The translations under genes and the position numbers were made by a program. Positions 1-6,766 of a stretch of 10,247 nucleotides of DNA are shown piece after piece. The DNA is from CAVRQM01 sp964250775. GTDB taxonomy: Bacteria; Pseudomonadota; Alphaproteobacteria; Acetobacterales; Acetobacteraceae. Each line of letters begins with the position of its first letter. Position 1 is the stretch's first letter. Under the pieces are notes generated by a model that was not told the DNA's origin, searched no databases, and saw only the letters and a list, made by a program, of their open reading frames with translations. The stretch covers positions 1-10,247 of the forward strand of contig CAXUHK010000143.1 in assembly GCA_964250775.1 (NCBI GenBank). The letters are read 5' to 3'.

Positions 1-439
1 CGTGCTGATCGGCATCGCGCTGCTGATCGCCGCCGTGCTGGCGCTCGGCCTCGGAGCCACGCGGCTGGGCAAGACGATCACTGCCGCCGCGCACAACCCG
101 CGCATGGTGTCCGCGCTCGGGATCAACACCAACGCGCTGTTCGCCCTGGTGTTCGCGCTGGGCGGCGGACTGGCGGGGCTGGCCGGCGGCCTCGCGGCGC
201 CGGTGCGCTCGCTCACGCCGGGCATGGGCTTCTCGGTGCTGATCGACAGCTTCATCGTGACCGTCATCGGCGGGATGGGCTCGATCGGCGGGGCGTTCGT
301 CGCGGCGATCCTGATCGGCTTCATCCGGGCCTTCGGGGCGATCGGCTTCCCGTTGTTCGTCGACGGTTCGATGTTCGCCATCATGGTGCTGGTGCTGGTG
401 GTGCGGCCGACCGGCCTGCTCGGGCGGCGGCTGGCATGA
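1..439 (+). CDS. livH: Branched-chain amino acid-type ABC transporter permease, LivH family (3' part)
   Basis: C-terminal 145 residues of an inner-membrane permease of the hydrophobic amino acid transporter (HAAT) family; the 5' part lies before the window. The visible part is almost entirely hydrophobic helices. It contains the cytoplasmic coupling segment (AHNPRMVSALGINTN), where the ATPase docks, followed by a Gly/Ala-rich helix pair and the family-typical GMGSIGGAF stretch near the C-terminus. With LivM it would form the membrane channel, and LivG/LivF would power it. The stop overlaps the livM start as ATGA (436-439), so translation is probably coupled. The transported compound cannot be read from the permease: relatives carry leucine, urea, short amides or aromatic acids. 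Family assignment is firm; substrate is unknown. Confidence 0.93.
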   Translation, partial: VLIGIALLIAAVLALGLGATRLGKTITAAAHNPRMVSALGINTNALFALVFALGGGLAGLAGGLAAPVRSLTPGMGFSVLIDSFIVTVIGGMGSIGGAFVAAILIGFIRAFGAIGFPLFVDGSMFAIMVLVLVVRPTGLLGRRLA

Positions 440-1425
440 AAAGCGGCTTGGCCCGCGACCTGGTGTGGGGCGGCGGCCTGCTCGCCCTGTTGCTGGTGCT
501 GCCGGTGGTGTTCCCGCAACCGGCGCTGCGCGACTTCCTGGTCTACGTGTTCGCCTACGGGCTGCTGGCGATGTCGCTCAACCTGCTGATCGGGCTGACC
601 GGCATGGTCGCGTTCGGGCACGCCGCCTTCTTCGCTTCCGGCGCCTACGTGTTCGGCCTGCTGATGCAGTCCGGCGGTTTCTCGATCCCGGTCGCCATGC
701 TGGCGGCCGTTGCGGGCTCGGCGTTGCTGGCGCTCGCCATCGGGGCCGTGTGCGTGCGGCTGCAGAACATCTACTTCTCGTTCATCACGCTGGCCTTCCA
801 GATGTTCCTGCACAGCATCATCCTGACCTGGGTCAGCCTGACCGGCGGCGACCAGGGCCTGCAGGGCGGTATCCCGCGGCCGCCGTTCTGGGGCATCGAC
901 CTCGGCCAGCCGCGCGTGCTGTATGCTGTCTGCGTCGTGCTGTTCGTCGCCAGCCTCGCCGTCATGCGCCAGGTCTGGCAGTCGCCGTTCGGCACCACGC
1001 TCCGGCTGATCCGCGACAACCCGGCGCGCGCCGACTTCCTCGGCGTCAACGTGGTGCGCATGAAGCTCGGCGTTTTCGTGCTGGCGGGTGCCATGGCCAG
1101 CGTCGGCGGCATCGTGCTCGCGCTGTTCGTGTCCGGCGCCTATCCGGAATTCGCGTTCTGGACCACGTCGGGCGAGGCCATCTTCATGCTGATGCTCGGC
1201 GGCACCCAGTTGTTCCTCGGCCCCCTGGTCGGCGCGGTGCTGCTGCAGGGCCTCGACCACGAGATCACCACCTACACCGAGTATCATGGCTTCGTGCTCG
1301 GCGTGATCATCCTGGTGATCACTCTGGGCGTGCGCCGGGGCATTCTGGATTGGCTCCATGCGGCCATCACGGGGCGGCAGCGTGCGGCGCGTGCGGCGGC
1401 CGCGCCCCGGAGGAAAACCGCTTGA
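436..1425 (+). CDS. livM: Branched-chain amino acid-type ABC transporter permease, LivM family
   Basis: Second membrane subunit of the HAAT importer, 329 aa, a normal length for LivM. It has a short N-terminus, then multiple membrane helices. The hallmark near residues 50-75 (SLNLLIGLTGMVAFGHAAFF) matches the LivM pattern of SLNLL, G and GHAAFF. A cytoplasmic coupling loop around residues 190-210 (LIRDNPARADFLGVNVVRMK) is where the ATPases bind. The C-terminus is a basic, Ala/Arg-rich tail of about 20 residues, probably cytoplasmic. The ATG overlaps the livH stop (ATGA) and the TGA overlaps the livG start (TGATG), so this is a tightly coupled operon. No promoter is visible inside it. The substrate is undetermined. 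Confidence 0.95.
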   Translation: MKSGLARDLVWGGGLLALLLVLPVVFPQPALRDFLVYVFAYGLLAMSLNLLIGLTGMVAFGHAAFFASGAYVFGLLMQSGGFSIPVAMLAAVAGSALLALAIGAVCVRLQNIYFSFITLAFQMFLHSIILTWVSLTGGDQGLQGGIPRPPFWGIDLGQPRVLYAVCVVLFVASLAVMRQVWQSPFGTTLRLIRDNPARADFLGVNVVRMKLGVFVLAGAMASVGGIVLALFVSGAYPEFAFWTTSGEAIFMLMLGGTQLFLGPLVGAVLLQGLDHEITTYTEYHGFVLGVIILVITLGVRRGILDWLHAAITGRQRAARAAAAPRRKTA

Positions 1426-2207
1426 TGCTGCAGGTCGCCGGCCTCAGCAAATCCTATGGCGGGGTCCGGGTGACGCGGGACGTCTCGATCGACTTCCCGG
1501 CCGGCTCGCTGACGGCGATCATCGGCCCGAACGGCGCCGGGAAGACGACCTTCTTCAACCTGGTATCCGGACAGGTGCGCCCGGATGGCGGCCGCATCCT
1601 GTTCGACGGCCAGGACGTGACCGGCTGTTCCAGCCTGGCGATGGTGCGCCGGGGCATGGCGCGGGCGTTCCAGGTCGCCTCGCTGTTCCCGAGCCTCACG
1701 GTCGAGGAGGCGCTCACCGCGGCGGTGACGTCGCAGCAGCGGCGGTCGTGGCGGGTGCTGACCCGCGTGCCTCTTGCCGCGACGCGGGCCCGGGTCGACG
1801 CCCTGCTCGATCTGATGGGCCTGACCCACGCCGCCCGCACGCTGTCGAGCACGCTGTCGCATGGCGACCAGAAGCTGCTGGATATCGGGCTGGCCCTCGC
1901 GATGTCGCCGAAGATGCTGCTGCTGGACGAGCCGACCGCAGGCATGGGACCGGACGAGCGCTGGCGCATGATCGACAAGGTCTCGAGCCTGTGGCGGCAG
2001 GAGGGGCTGACGGTCCTGTTCATCGAGCACGACATGGACATCGTGTTCAAGATCGCCCAGCGCGTGCACGTGCTGAAATACGGTGCCGTGCTGGCCGAGG
2101 GCACGCCGGCCGAGATCCGCGCCAACCCCGAGGTGATCGAGGCCTACCTGGGCACCGACCACCGCCTCGCCCATGAAGTCGGCGCCGATACGGTCGGGGC
2201 TGCCTGA
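1425..2207 (+). CDS. livG: HAAT-type ABC transporter ATP-binding protein LivG
   Basis: Cytoplasmic ATPase of the importer, 260 aa, typical for LivG. Nucleotide-binding motifs are in order: Walker A GPNGAGKT at residues 34-41, Q-loop Q83, an LSHGDQ signature at 144-149, Walker B MLLLDEP at 164-170 and the switch histidine H202. The LSHGDQ form in place of LSGGQ is usual for LivG. The C-terminal segment EGTPAEIRANPEVIEAYLG (about 225-243) is the extension that distinguishes LivG from LivF. The ATG at 1425 shares its A with the livM stop, and AGGA at 1411-1414 is a plausible ribosome binding site about 10 bases upstream. It would pair with LivF as the ATPase heterodimer. Confidence 0.95.
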   Translation: MLQVAGLSKSYGGVRVTRDVSIDFPAGSLTAIIGPNGAGKTTFFNLVSGQVRPDGGRILFDGQDVTGCSSLAMVRRGMARAFQVASLFPSLTVEEALTAAVTSQQRRSWRVLTRVPLAATRARVDALLDLMGLTHAARTLSSTLSHGDQKLLDIGLALAMSPKMLLLDEPTAGMGPDERWRMIDKVSSLWRQEGLTVLFIEHDMDIVFKIAQRVHVLKYGAVLAEGTPAEIRANPEVIEAYLGTDHRLAHEVGADTVGAA

Positions 2208-2208
2208 G

Positions 2209-2922
2209 ATGGCCGGCCCGCTCCTGCAGATCGACCGCGCCGACGTGTTCTACGGCGCCAGCCAGATCCTGTTCGGGCTCGACCTCGTGCTGGAGCAAGG
2301 GCAGACCATGGCCCTGCTGGGGCGCAACGGCGCCGGCAAGAGCACGACCTTCAAGGCGATCGCCGGCATCGTGCCGCCCCGGCGCGGCGAGATCGCCCTC
2401 GGCGGCCCCCGCCTCTCGGGGCACCCGCCGGATAGGCTACCCCGGGCCGGGGTGGGCTATGTCCCGGAAGACCGCCAGGTGTTCCCCGAGCACAGCGTGC
2501 ACGACAACCTGCTGATCGGCGCGAAACCGGGCATCGGCTCCGGCACGCCCTGGACGACGGCGCGCGTCTACGACGTGTTCCCGCTGCTCGCCGCCATGAA
2601 GGACCGCCGCGCCGGCCGCCTCTCGGGGGGCGAGCAGCAGATGCTGACGATCGCGCGGGCCCTGATGGGCAACCCCTTGCTGCTGTTGCTCGACGAGCCC
2701 AGCGAGGGGCTCGCGCCGATCATCGTGCAGGCCATCGCGGCGCTGATCCGCACCCTGCGCGACACCGGCGTCACCATCCTGATCGCCGAGCAGAACATGC
2801 ATTTCTGCCTGGGCATCGCGACCCATGCCGCCATCATCGACAAGGGCCAGGTCGTCTATCGCGGCTCCATCGACGACCTGCGCGGCAACGACGCCGCGGT
2901 GAAGCGCTACTTGGCGGTTTGA
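2209..2922 (+). CDS. livF: HAAT-type ABC transporter ATP-binding protein LivF
   Basis: Second ATPase subunit of the importer, 237 aa from ATG 2209, the usual LivF length. It shows Walker A GRNGAGKS at 38-45, the LivF-type YVPEDRQVFP segment around 84-93 (Q90 is the likely Q-loop), signature LSGGEQQ at 138-144 and Walker B LLLLDEP ending at 164. At the switch position it has AEQN (194-197), with Gln in place of the His of most ABC ATPases, which is normal for LivF. An ATG at 2173 in the same frame would add 12 residues inside livG. I prefer 2209 because it lies one base after the livG stop and gives the family's typical N-terminus. No perfect Shine-Dalgarno is seen, so coupling to livG is likely. 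Confidence 0.94.
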   Translation: MAGPLLQIDRADVFYGASQILFGLDLVLEQGQTMALLGRNGAGKSTTFKAIAGIVPPRRGEIALGGPRLSGHPPDRLPRAGVGYVPEDRQVFPEHSVHDNLLIGAKPGIGSGTPWTTARVYDVFPLLAAMKDRRAGRLSGGEQQMLTIARALMGNPLLLLLDEPSEGLAPIIVQAIAALIRTLRDTGVTILIAEQNMHFCLGIATHAAIIDKGQVVYRGSIDDLRGNDAAVKRYLAV

Positions 2923-2925
2923 TGC

Positions 2926-2930
2926 GGAGG
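2926..2930 (+). promoter_or_regulatory. Ribosome binding site that points to an ACG start for the SDR
   Basis: GGAGG lies 8 bases before the in-frame ACG at 2939-2941, the spacing expected for a Shine-Dalgarno. A second purine run, GGGAGG at 2933-2938, touches the ACG and is too close to serve it. A single C-to-T change would make the ACG an ATG. This supports 2939 as the ancestral start, whether or not ACG is used now. Confidence 0.45.
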
Positions 2931-2938
2931 ACGGGAGG

Positions 2939-3748
2939 ACGACACGGCAGGCCGACAGGCGCGACGAAGGCCGTGGCCGGGTTGCGCTCGTCACCGGCGG
3001 CGCCAGCGGCATCGGGCTCGCGACGGCCGCCGTCCTGGCGGAGCGCGGATGGCGCGTCGTCGTCGGCGACCTCGATCTCGAGCGGTGCGCGGCAGCCCGC
3101 GCGTTCGGCGCCGAGGCGGTCGCGTTCGACGTCTCCGACGAAGCCGCGACCGAGCAGGCAATGACCGCCATCGAGGACCGGTTCGGCCCGATCGCAGCGC
3201 TGGTCGCCAATGCCGGCCTGATCCAGCCGCCGACGCGGCCCGAAGACTTCGCGCTGGCGGACTTCGACCGGATCATCGCGGTCAACCTGCGCGGCGTCTA
3301 CGTATCCTGCGTCGCCGCCGGGCGCCGGATGGTGGCCAGGCGTGCCGGCGGCATCGTCGTCACCGGGTCCGTCACCGCCTCCCGCCCCGTTCCGCTGCAC
3401 GCCTATGCGCCGGCCAAGGCCGCGGTGGTGCACATGGCCGCCTGCCTCGCGGCGGAGTGGGGCCGCGCCGGCGTGCGGGTCAACGCGGTTTCGCCGGGCT
3501 ATGTCGGCACCCCACCCGTCCTCGCCGCCATCGAGCGTGGCCAGCGCGACCCGGCGTTGCTGCGCGAGGCCGCGGCGCTGGGCCGCATGGTCGAACCCGC
3601 CGAGATCGGCCGGGCCGTCGCGTTCCTGCTGTCGGACGACGCCAGCGCGATCACCGGGATCGACCTGCCGGTCGATGCCGGGTGGCTGGTCGGCGCGCAC
3701 CAGGCCACCTATGGCGGCGTGCGTGGCGTGTCCGGGCACCCAGGGTGA
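2939..3748 (+). CDS. Short-chain dehydrogenase/reductase (SDR), start codon anomalous
   Basis: Classical SDR, a cytoplasmic NAD(P)-dependent oxidoreductase. Counting from ACG at 2939 it has 269 residues, with the cofactor motif TGGASGIG at 19-26, an acidic residue after strand 2 (GDLD, D44) that favours NAD+, ANAG where most relatives have NNAG, a likely catalytic Ser at 144 and YAPAK with Tyr156 and Lys160. The PGYVGTP and GIDLPVDAGW stretches near the C-terminus are also typical. The open frame begins after a TGA at 2900-2902 and has no ATG, GTG, TTG or CTG before the cofactor motif. The first in-frame ATG (3161) would remove the Rossmann start. ACG 2939 sits 8 bases after GGAGG (2926-2930). 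The alternative is ATG 2922, overlapping the livF stop, plus a one-base frameshift. It lies in the transporter operon, so it may act on the imported compound (inference). Confidence 0.8.
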   Translation, partial: TTRQADRRDEGRGRVALVTGGASGIGLATAAVLAERGWRVVVGDLDLERCAAARAFGAEAVAFDVSDEAATEQAMTAIEDRFGPIAALVANAGLIQPPTRPEDFALADFDRIIAVNLRGVYVSCVAAGRRMVARRAGGIVVTGSVTASRPVPLHAYAPAKAAVVHMAACLAAEWGRAGVRVNAVSPGYVGTPPVLAAIERGQRDPALLREAAALGRMVEPAEIGRAVAFLLSDDASAITGIDLPVDAGWLVGAHQATYGGVRGVSGHPG

Positions 3749-3802
3749 AACCGGTCGCCCGCGGTCCGGCGGCTTGAACCGACTCGGCTGCTTGCCCAAC
3801 TC

Positions 3803-3808
3803 TATAAG
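3803..3808 (+). promoter_or_regulatory. Possible -10 element for the thioredoxin gene
   Basis: TATAAG matches the sigma-70 -10 consensus at five of six positions and sits in the most A/T-rich patch of the short gap before trxA, 24 bases ahead of the TTG start. The best upstream -35 look-alike, TTGAAC at 3774-3779, is 23 bases away instead of about 17, so the promoter is only tentative. Confidence 0.3.
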
Positions 3809-3832
3809 CTTCGAGGATTGCAGGAGAGCATC

Positions 3833-4159
3833 TTGAGCGAGAACACCGTGGCCGTGACCGACGACAGCTTCGACAAGGACGTGCTCAAGGCGTCCGGACC
3901 GGTGCTGGTGGACTTCTGGGCCGAGTGGTGTGGCCCGTGCAAGATGATCGGCCCGGCGCTCGAGGAGATCGCGCTCGAGATGAAGGGCCGCGTGACCGTC
4001 GCCAAGGTCAACATCGACGAGAATCCAGGCTCGCCCAACACCTACGGCGTGCGCGGCATCCCGACGATGATCCTGTTCAAGGACGGCAAGCCGGTCGCGA
4101 CCAAGGTCGGCGCCGCGCCCAAGAGCGCGTTGAAGGAGTGGGTTTCGGGCGCCCTGTAA
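3833..4159 (+). CDS. trxA: Thioredoxin
   Basis: Small cytoplasmic disulfide reductase that keeps protein thiols reduced, recycled by NADPH-dependent thioredoxin reductase. It has 108 residues from TTG 3833, the standard length. The redox site WCGPC is at 32-36 in the context VDFWAEWCGPCKM, and the cis-proline loop is GIPT (Pro77). The buried Asp of the fold is D27 (VDFW). Start choice: TTG at 3833 gives the typical N-terminus MSENTVAVTD and follows AGGAG (3822-3826) by 6 bases. A TTG at 3818 would add five residues but would place that AGGAG inside the gene. It is 84 bases from the SDR stop, with a possible promoter between, so it is probably transcribed on its own. Identification is certain; the start is likely. 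Confidence 0.96.
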   Translation: MSENTVAVTDDSFDKDVLKASGPVLVDFWAEWCGPCKMIGPALEEIALEMKGRVTVAKVNIDENPGSPNTYGVRGIPTMILFKDGKPVATKVGAAPKSALKEWVSGAL

Positions 4160-4174
4160 GGCAGGCGCGTCGCC

Positions 4175-4201
4175 GGCGGCCGTGAACCCGTTGCGGCCGC
4201 C
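4175..4201 (+). terminator. GC hairpin after trxA, possible terminator
   Basis: A perfect 8-bp inverted repeat (GGCGGCCG at 4175-4182, CGGCCGCC at 4194-4201) encloses an 11-base loop and starts 16 bases after the trxA stop. No T run follows, so it is not a textbook intrinsic terminator. Its place and strength fit a transcript 3' end or an RNA-stabilising stem in a high-GC genome. Confidence 0.4.
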
Positions 4202-4223
4202 CAGACCCCCATTCGCCGGCTAG

Positions 4224-4272
4224 CCCCCCCCCGGGCCGCACCCGCCGCCCCGCCGGGCCCCCCGGGGGGGCC
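4224..4272. repeat. C/G homopolymer block upstream of typA
   Basis: The block contains a run of nine C (4224-4232), short C runs at 4241-4243 and 4248-4251, and six C followed directly by seven G (4258-4270) and CC. The C6/G7 core is self-complementary. On the minus strand the runs read G6, G4, G3, G9 with gaps of 6, 4 and 8 bases, a relaxed G-quadruplex pattern. No coding character is seen here. It lies in the 229-base gap between trxA and typA and could be a structural element or a place of replication slippage or sequencing error. Confidence 0.5.
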
Positions 4273-4314
4273 GTTCGCGTTTAGCCCTCGCAACGACGGC
4301 CGGCATCGATTATG

Positions 4315-4327
4315 TGTGCGGCGCACA
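4315..4327. promoter_or_regulatory. Perfect 13-bp inverted repeat ahead of typA, possible operator
   Basis: TGTGCG, one central G, then CGCACA forms a perfect dyad 61 bases before the typA ATG. It lies next to a small A/T-rich patch (ATCGATTATG, 4305-4314) that could hold a -10 element. No well-spaced -35 is visible. Half-site form and location suit a repressor or activator site, but no known regulator is recognised. Confidence 0.3.
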
Positions 4328-4388
4328 ACGGGTGTCCCAGGCGGCCCGTCCCTAGTCACGCGCCCGCTACGTCCCCACGAAGGTCCCC

Positions 4389-6212
4389 ATGGACATCCGC
4401 AACATCGCGATCATCGCCCACGTCGACCATGGCAAGACCACGCTGGTCGACCAGTTGCTGAAGCAGTCCGGGGCATTCCGCGAGCACCAGCAAGTGGCCG
4501 AGCGGGCGCTCGACCGTAACGACCTCGAGCGCGAGCGCGGCATCACCATCCTGGCCAAGTGCGCCTCGGTGATCTGGCGCGACACCCGCATCAACATCGT
4601 CGACACGCCCGGCCACGCCGATTTCGGCGGCGAGGTGGAGCGCATACTGAACATGGTCGACGGCGCCATCGTGCTGGTCGACGCCGCCGAGGGCGTGCTG
4701 CCGCAGACCAAGTTCGTGGTTGGCAAGGCGCTGGCGCAAGGCCTGCGCCCGATCGTCGTGGTCAACAAGATCGACCGCCAGGACGCCCGCCCCGACGAGG
4801 TGCATGAGGAGGTGTTCGACCTGTTCGCGGCGCTCGACGCCACGGAGGAGCAGCTCGACTTCCCGATGCTGTACGCCTCCGGCCGCCAGGGTTGGGCGGT
4901 CGAGGGCCTGGACGACGAGCGCAAGGATTTGGCGCCGCTGTTCGACTTGGTGCTGCGCCACGTGCCGAAGCCGGTGCTGAACCAGGACGCGCCGTTCGGC
5001 ATGGTCGCCTCGATCCTCGATTACGACAACTTCCTGGGCCGGGTGCTGACCGGGCGTCTGATCCAGGGCCGCGCCAAGCTGAACATGCCGCTCAAGGTGC
5101 TGCGCCTCGACGGCACCACGGTCGAGACCGGGCGGCTGACCAAGCTGATGAGCTTCCGCGGGCTGGAGCGTGTCGCGGTCGAGGAGGTCGAGGCCGGCGA
5201 CATCATCGCCATCGCGGGGCTCACCGAAGCCACCATCCCGGACACCATCGGCTCGATGGACCTGGCCAAGCCGCTGCCCTCGACTCCGGTAGACCCGCCG
5301 ACGCTCGCGATGACGTTCCGCATCAACGACGGCCCGCTGGGCGGGCGCGAGGGCAAGAAGGTGACGTCGCGCCAGATCCGCGAGCGGCTGCTGCGCGAGA
5401 GCGAGGGCAACGTCGCGATCAAGATCACCGAGAGCAACGAGACCGACGCGTTCGAGGTGGCCGGGCGCGGCGAGCTGCAATTGGGCGTGCTGATCGAGAC
5501 CATGCGCCGCGAGGGCTTCGAACTGACCATCGGCCGCCCGCGCGTGCTGACGCAGAAGAACGAGGCGACCGGCGAGCGCGAGGAGCCGATGGAGGAGGTG
5601 CTGGTCGACGTCGACGAGGCGTTCTCCGGCGTCGTGGTCGAGAAGATTAGCCGCCGCAAGGGTGAGATGCAGGACATGCGCCCCTCGGGCGGCGGCAAGG
5701 TGCGGCTTACCTTCCACATGCCGAGCCGTGGCCTGATCGGCTACCACGGCGAGTTCCTGACCGACACCCGCGGCAGCGGCATCATGAACCGCATGTTCCG
5801 CGGCTACGGACCGTGGCGCGGCCCGATCGAGGGGCGGCGCAACGGCAGCCTGATCTCCTCGGCCGACGGCGAGGCGATCCAATACGCGTTATGGTACTTG
5901 CAGGAGCGCGGCGAGCTGTTCGTCAACCCCGGCGACAAGGTGTACGTGGGCCTGATCCTGGGCGAGCACTCGCGCGGCAGCGACCTCGACGTGAACCCGA
6001 TCAAGGAGAAGAAGCTCACCAACGTCCGCGCCGCCGGCAAGGACGAGGCGATGCTGCTGATCCCGCCGCGCCGCATGAGCCTGGAGCAGGCGATCGCCTA
6101 CATCGAGGAGGACGAGCTGGTCGAGATCACCCCCTCGGCGATCCGGCTGCGCAAGCGCTTCCTCGATCCCAACGAGCGCAAGCGGTTCGAGCGCAAGAGC
6201 GAGGCGGCCTAA
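4389..6212 (+). CDS. typA: Translational GTPase TypA/BipA
   Basis: Ribosome-binding GTPase of the EF-G-like class, involved in 50S subunit assembly and in stress and cold adaptation in other bacteria. It has 607 aa, the same length as E. coli BipA. GTPase motifs: G1 AHVDHGKT (10-17), switch I ERERGITI (47-54), G3 DTPGH (72-76), G4 NKID (126-129) and G5 SGR (164-166). Domain II follows at about 200-290, then EF-G-like domains III and V. The BipA-specific C-terminal domain (from about 480) carries the typical SLISSADGEAIQYALW and LGEHSRGSDLDVNPIKEKK stretches. ATG 4389 has GAAGG (4379-4383) 5 bases upstream. The gene stands alone between trxA and an unknown membrane protein. No missing residue or frameshift was noticed. 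Confidence 0.98.
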   Translation: MDIRNIAIIAHVDHGKTTLVDQLLKQSGAFREHQQVAERALDRNDLERERGITILAKCASVIWRDTRINIVDTPGHADFGGEVERILNMVDGAIVLVDAAEGVLPQTKFVVGKALAQGLRPIVVVNKIDRQDARPDEVHEEVFDLFAALDATEEQLDFPMLYASGRQGWAVEGLDDERKDLAPLFDLVLRHVPKPVLNQDAPFGMVASILDYDNFLGRVLTGRLIQGRAKLNMPLKVLRLDGTTVETGRLTKLMSFRGLERVAVEEVEAGDIIAIAGLTEATIPDTIGSMDLAKPLPSTPVDPPTLAMTFRINDGPLGGREGKKVTSRQIRERLLRESEGNVAIKITESNETDAFEVAGRGELQLGVLIETMRREGFELTIGRPRVLTQKNEATGEREEPMEEVLVDVDEAFSGVVVEKISRRKGEMQDMRPSGGGKVRLTFHMPSRGLIGYHGEFLTDTRGSGIMNRMFRGYGPWRGPIEGRRNGSLISSADGEAIQYALWYLQERGELFVNPGDKVYVGLILGEHSRGSDLDVNPIKEKKLTNVRAAGKDEAMLLIPPRRMSLEQAIAYIEEDELVEITPSAIRLRKRFLDPNERKRFERKSEAA

Positions 6213-6223
6213 TCCGGCTCCGG

Positions 6224-6254
6224 CCGGCCCGCGCCTGACGGGGACACGGGCCGG
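6224..6254 (+). terminator. GC hairpin after typA, possible terminator or leader structure
   Basis: A perfect 8-bp stem (CCGGCCCG at 6224-6231, CGGGCCGG at 6247-6254) encloses a 15-base loop and starts 11 bases after the typA stop. No T run follows. It ends 11 bases before the GTG of the next gene, so it could end the typA transcript or hide the start region of that gene. Confidence 0.35.
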
Positions 6255-6265
6255 ACGCGGGCGTC

Positions 6266-6766
6266 GTGACGGTCGTCACCACCGATCCGTTGCTGGACCA
6301 CCTGGAGCAGACGTTCGCCGACTCCTATCGCAAGGAGATCGACCAGGAAGAGAATGTCTGGCGCAGCCTGCCGTTCTTCGTGGCGACGCTGGCGCTCCAG
6401 CCCGCGGGTCTGGCGCAGGTGCAGGACTGGGCTGCCGCCGTCGACGGGCCGATGCTGGTTGCAGCAGCAATGACGTTGACCGCCCTGATGACGGTCAAGG
6501 CCGCCTTGATCGAGCAATACGCCTTGGCTGTCGACAACAACCGGGGCGTCAACACGCGCCGCGCCAAGTGGCGCACCCAGGCCGGGCTGGCGACGCTGAC
6601 GTCGGTGTTCGCCGTGCTGGTCCTTGTGGCTCTGGTCGTGCTAACCAACGTCCATGGTCATGCCGCTCACCCCGCCAATGGAACAGGTCTTCGAGCAACG
6701 GCCGGCGACGCTGGACCCACGGCGGCTAAGCCGCATCCAGCCACCGCCAATGATCGTCATCTATAA
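6266..6766 (+). CDS. Unrecognised small membrane protein
   Basis: I do not recognise this 166-residue protein. It begins with an acidic, helix-prone segment (about 8-32, LLDHLEQTFADSYRKEIDQEEN), then a weak hydrophobic stretch (34-52) and two better membrane segments (61-81 and 109-128). These are separated by a polar loop ending in a basic patch (RRAKWR, 98-103). After residue 130 it turns into a low-complexity Ala/Pro/His/Gly tail. Third-position G+C is near 88% up to about base 6650, then falls to about 46% in the tail, while another frame becomes coding-like. The last 36 or so residues may therefore not belong to the native protein. The GTG start at 6266 has no clear Shine-Dalgarno, and I see no better start. 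It lies 53 bases after typA. A frameshift near 6645-6690 or an overlapping gene could explain the tail. Confidence 0.6.
   Translation: MTVVTTDPLLDHLEQTFADSYRKEIDQEENVWRSLPFFVATLALQPAGLAQVQDWAAAVDGPMLVAAAMTLTALMTVKAALIEQYALAVDNNRGVNTRRAKWRTQAGLATLTSVFAVLVLVALVVLTNVHGHAAHPANGTGLRATAGDAGPTAAKPHPATANDRHL

Noticed and set aside
465..1424. Upstream extension of the livG frame back to 465
   Set aside because: This part reads as an Arg-rich shadow of livM. The LivG protein begins at 1425 with a normal N-terminus.
1284..2174. 296-codon minus-strand frame, and a 272-codon + strand alternate frame, over livM/livG
   Set aside because: Both overlap clear LivM and LivG motifs in the true frame, and their products are Arg/Pro/Gly-rich with no domain.
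2834..3799. 321-codon minus-strand frame across the first SDR
   Set aside because: It is a shadow of the SDR gene. The + strand frame carries the SDR cofactor and catalytic motifs, and this one has none.
4160..4388. Riboswitch or small RNA gene in the trxA-typA gap
   Set aside because: Only simple GC hairpins and homopolymer runs are seen. No known riboswitch core or small RNA pattern could be recognised.
4356..5882. 508-codon open frame on the minus strand across typA
   Set aside because: It is antisense to the complete typA gene. Its Ala/Arg/His/Leu-rich product has no recognisable motif and arises from the high GC of the opposite strand.
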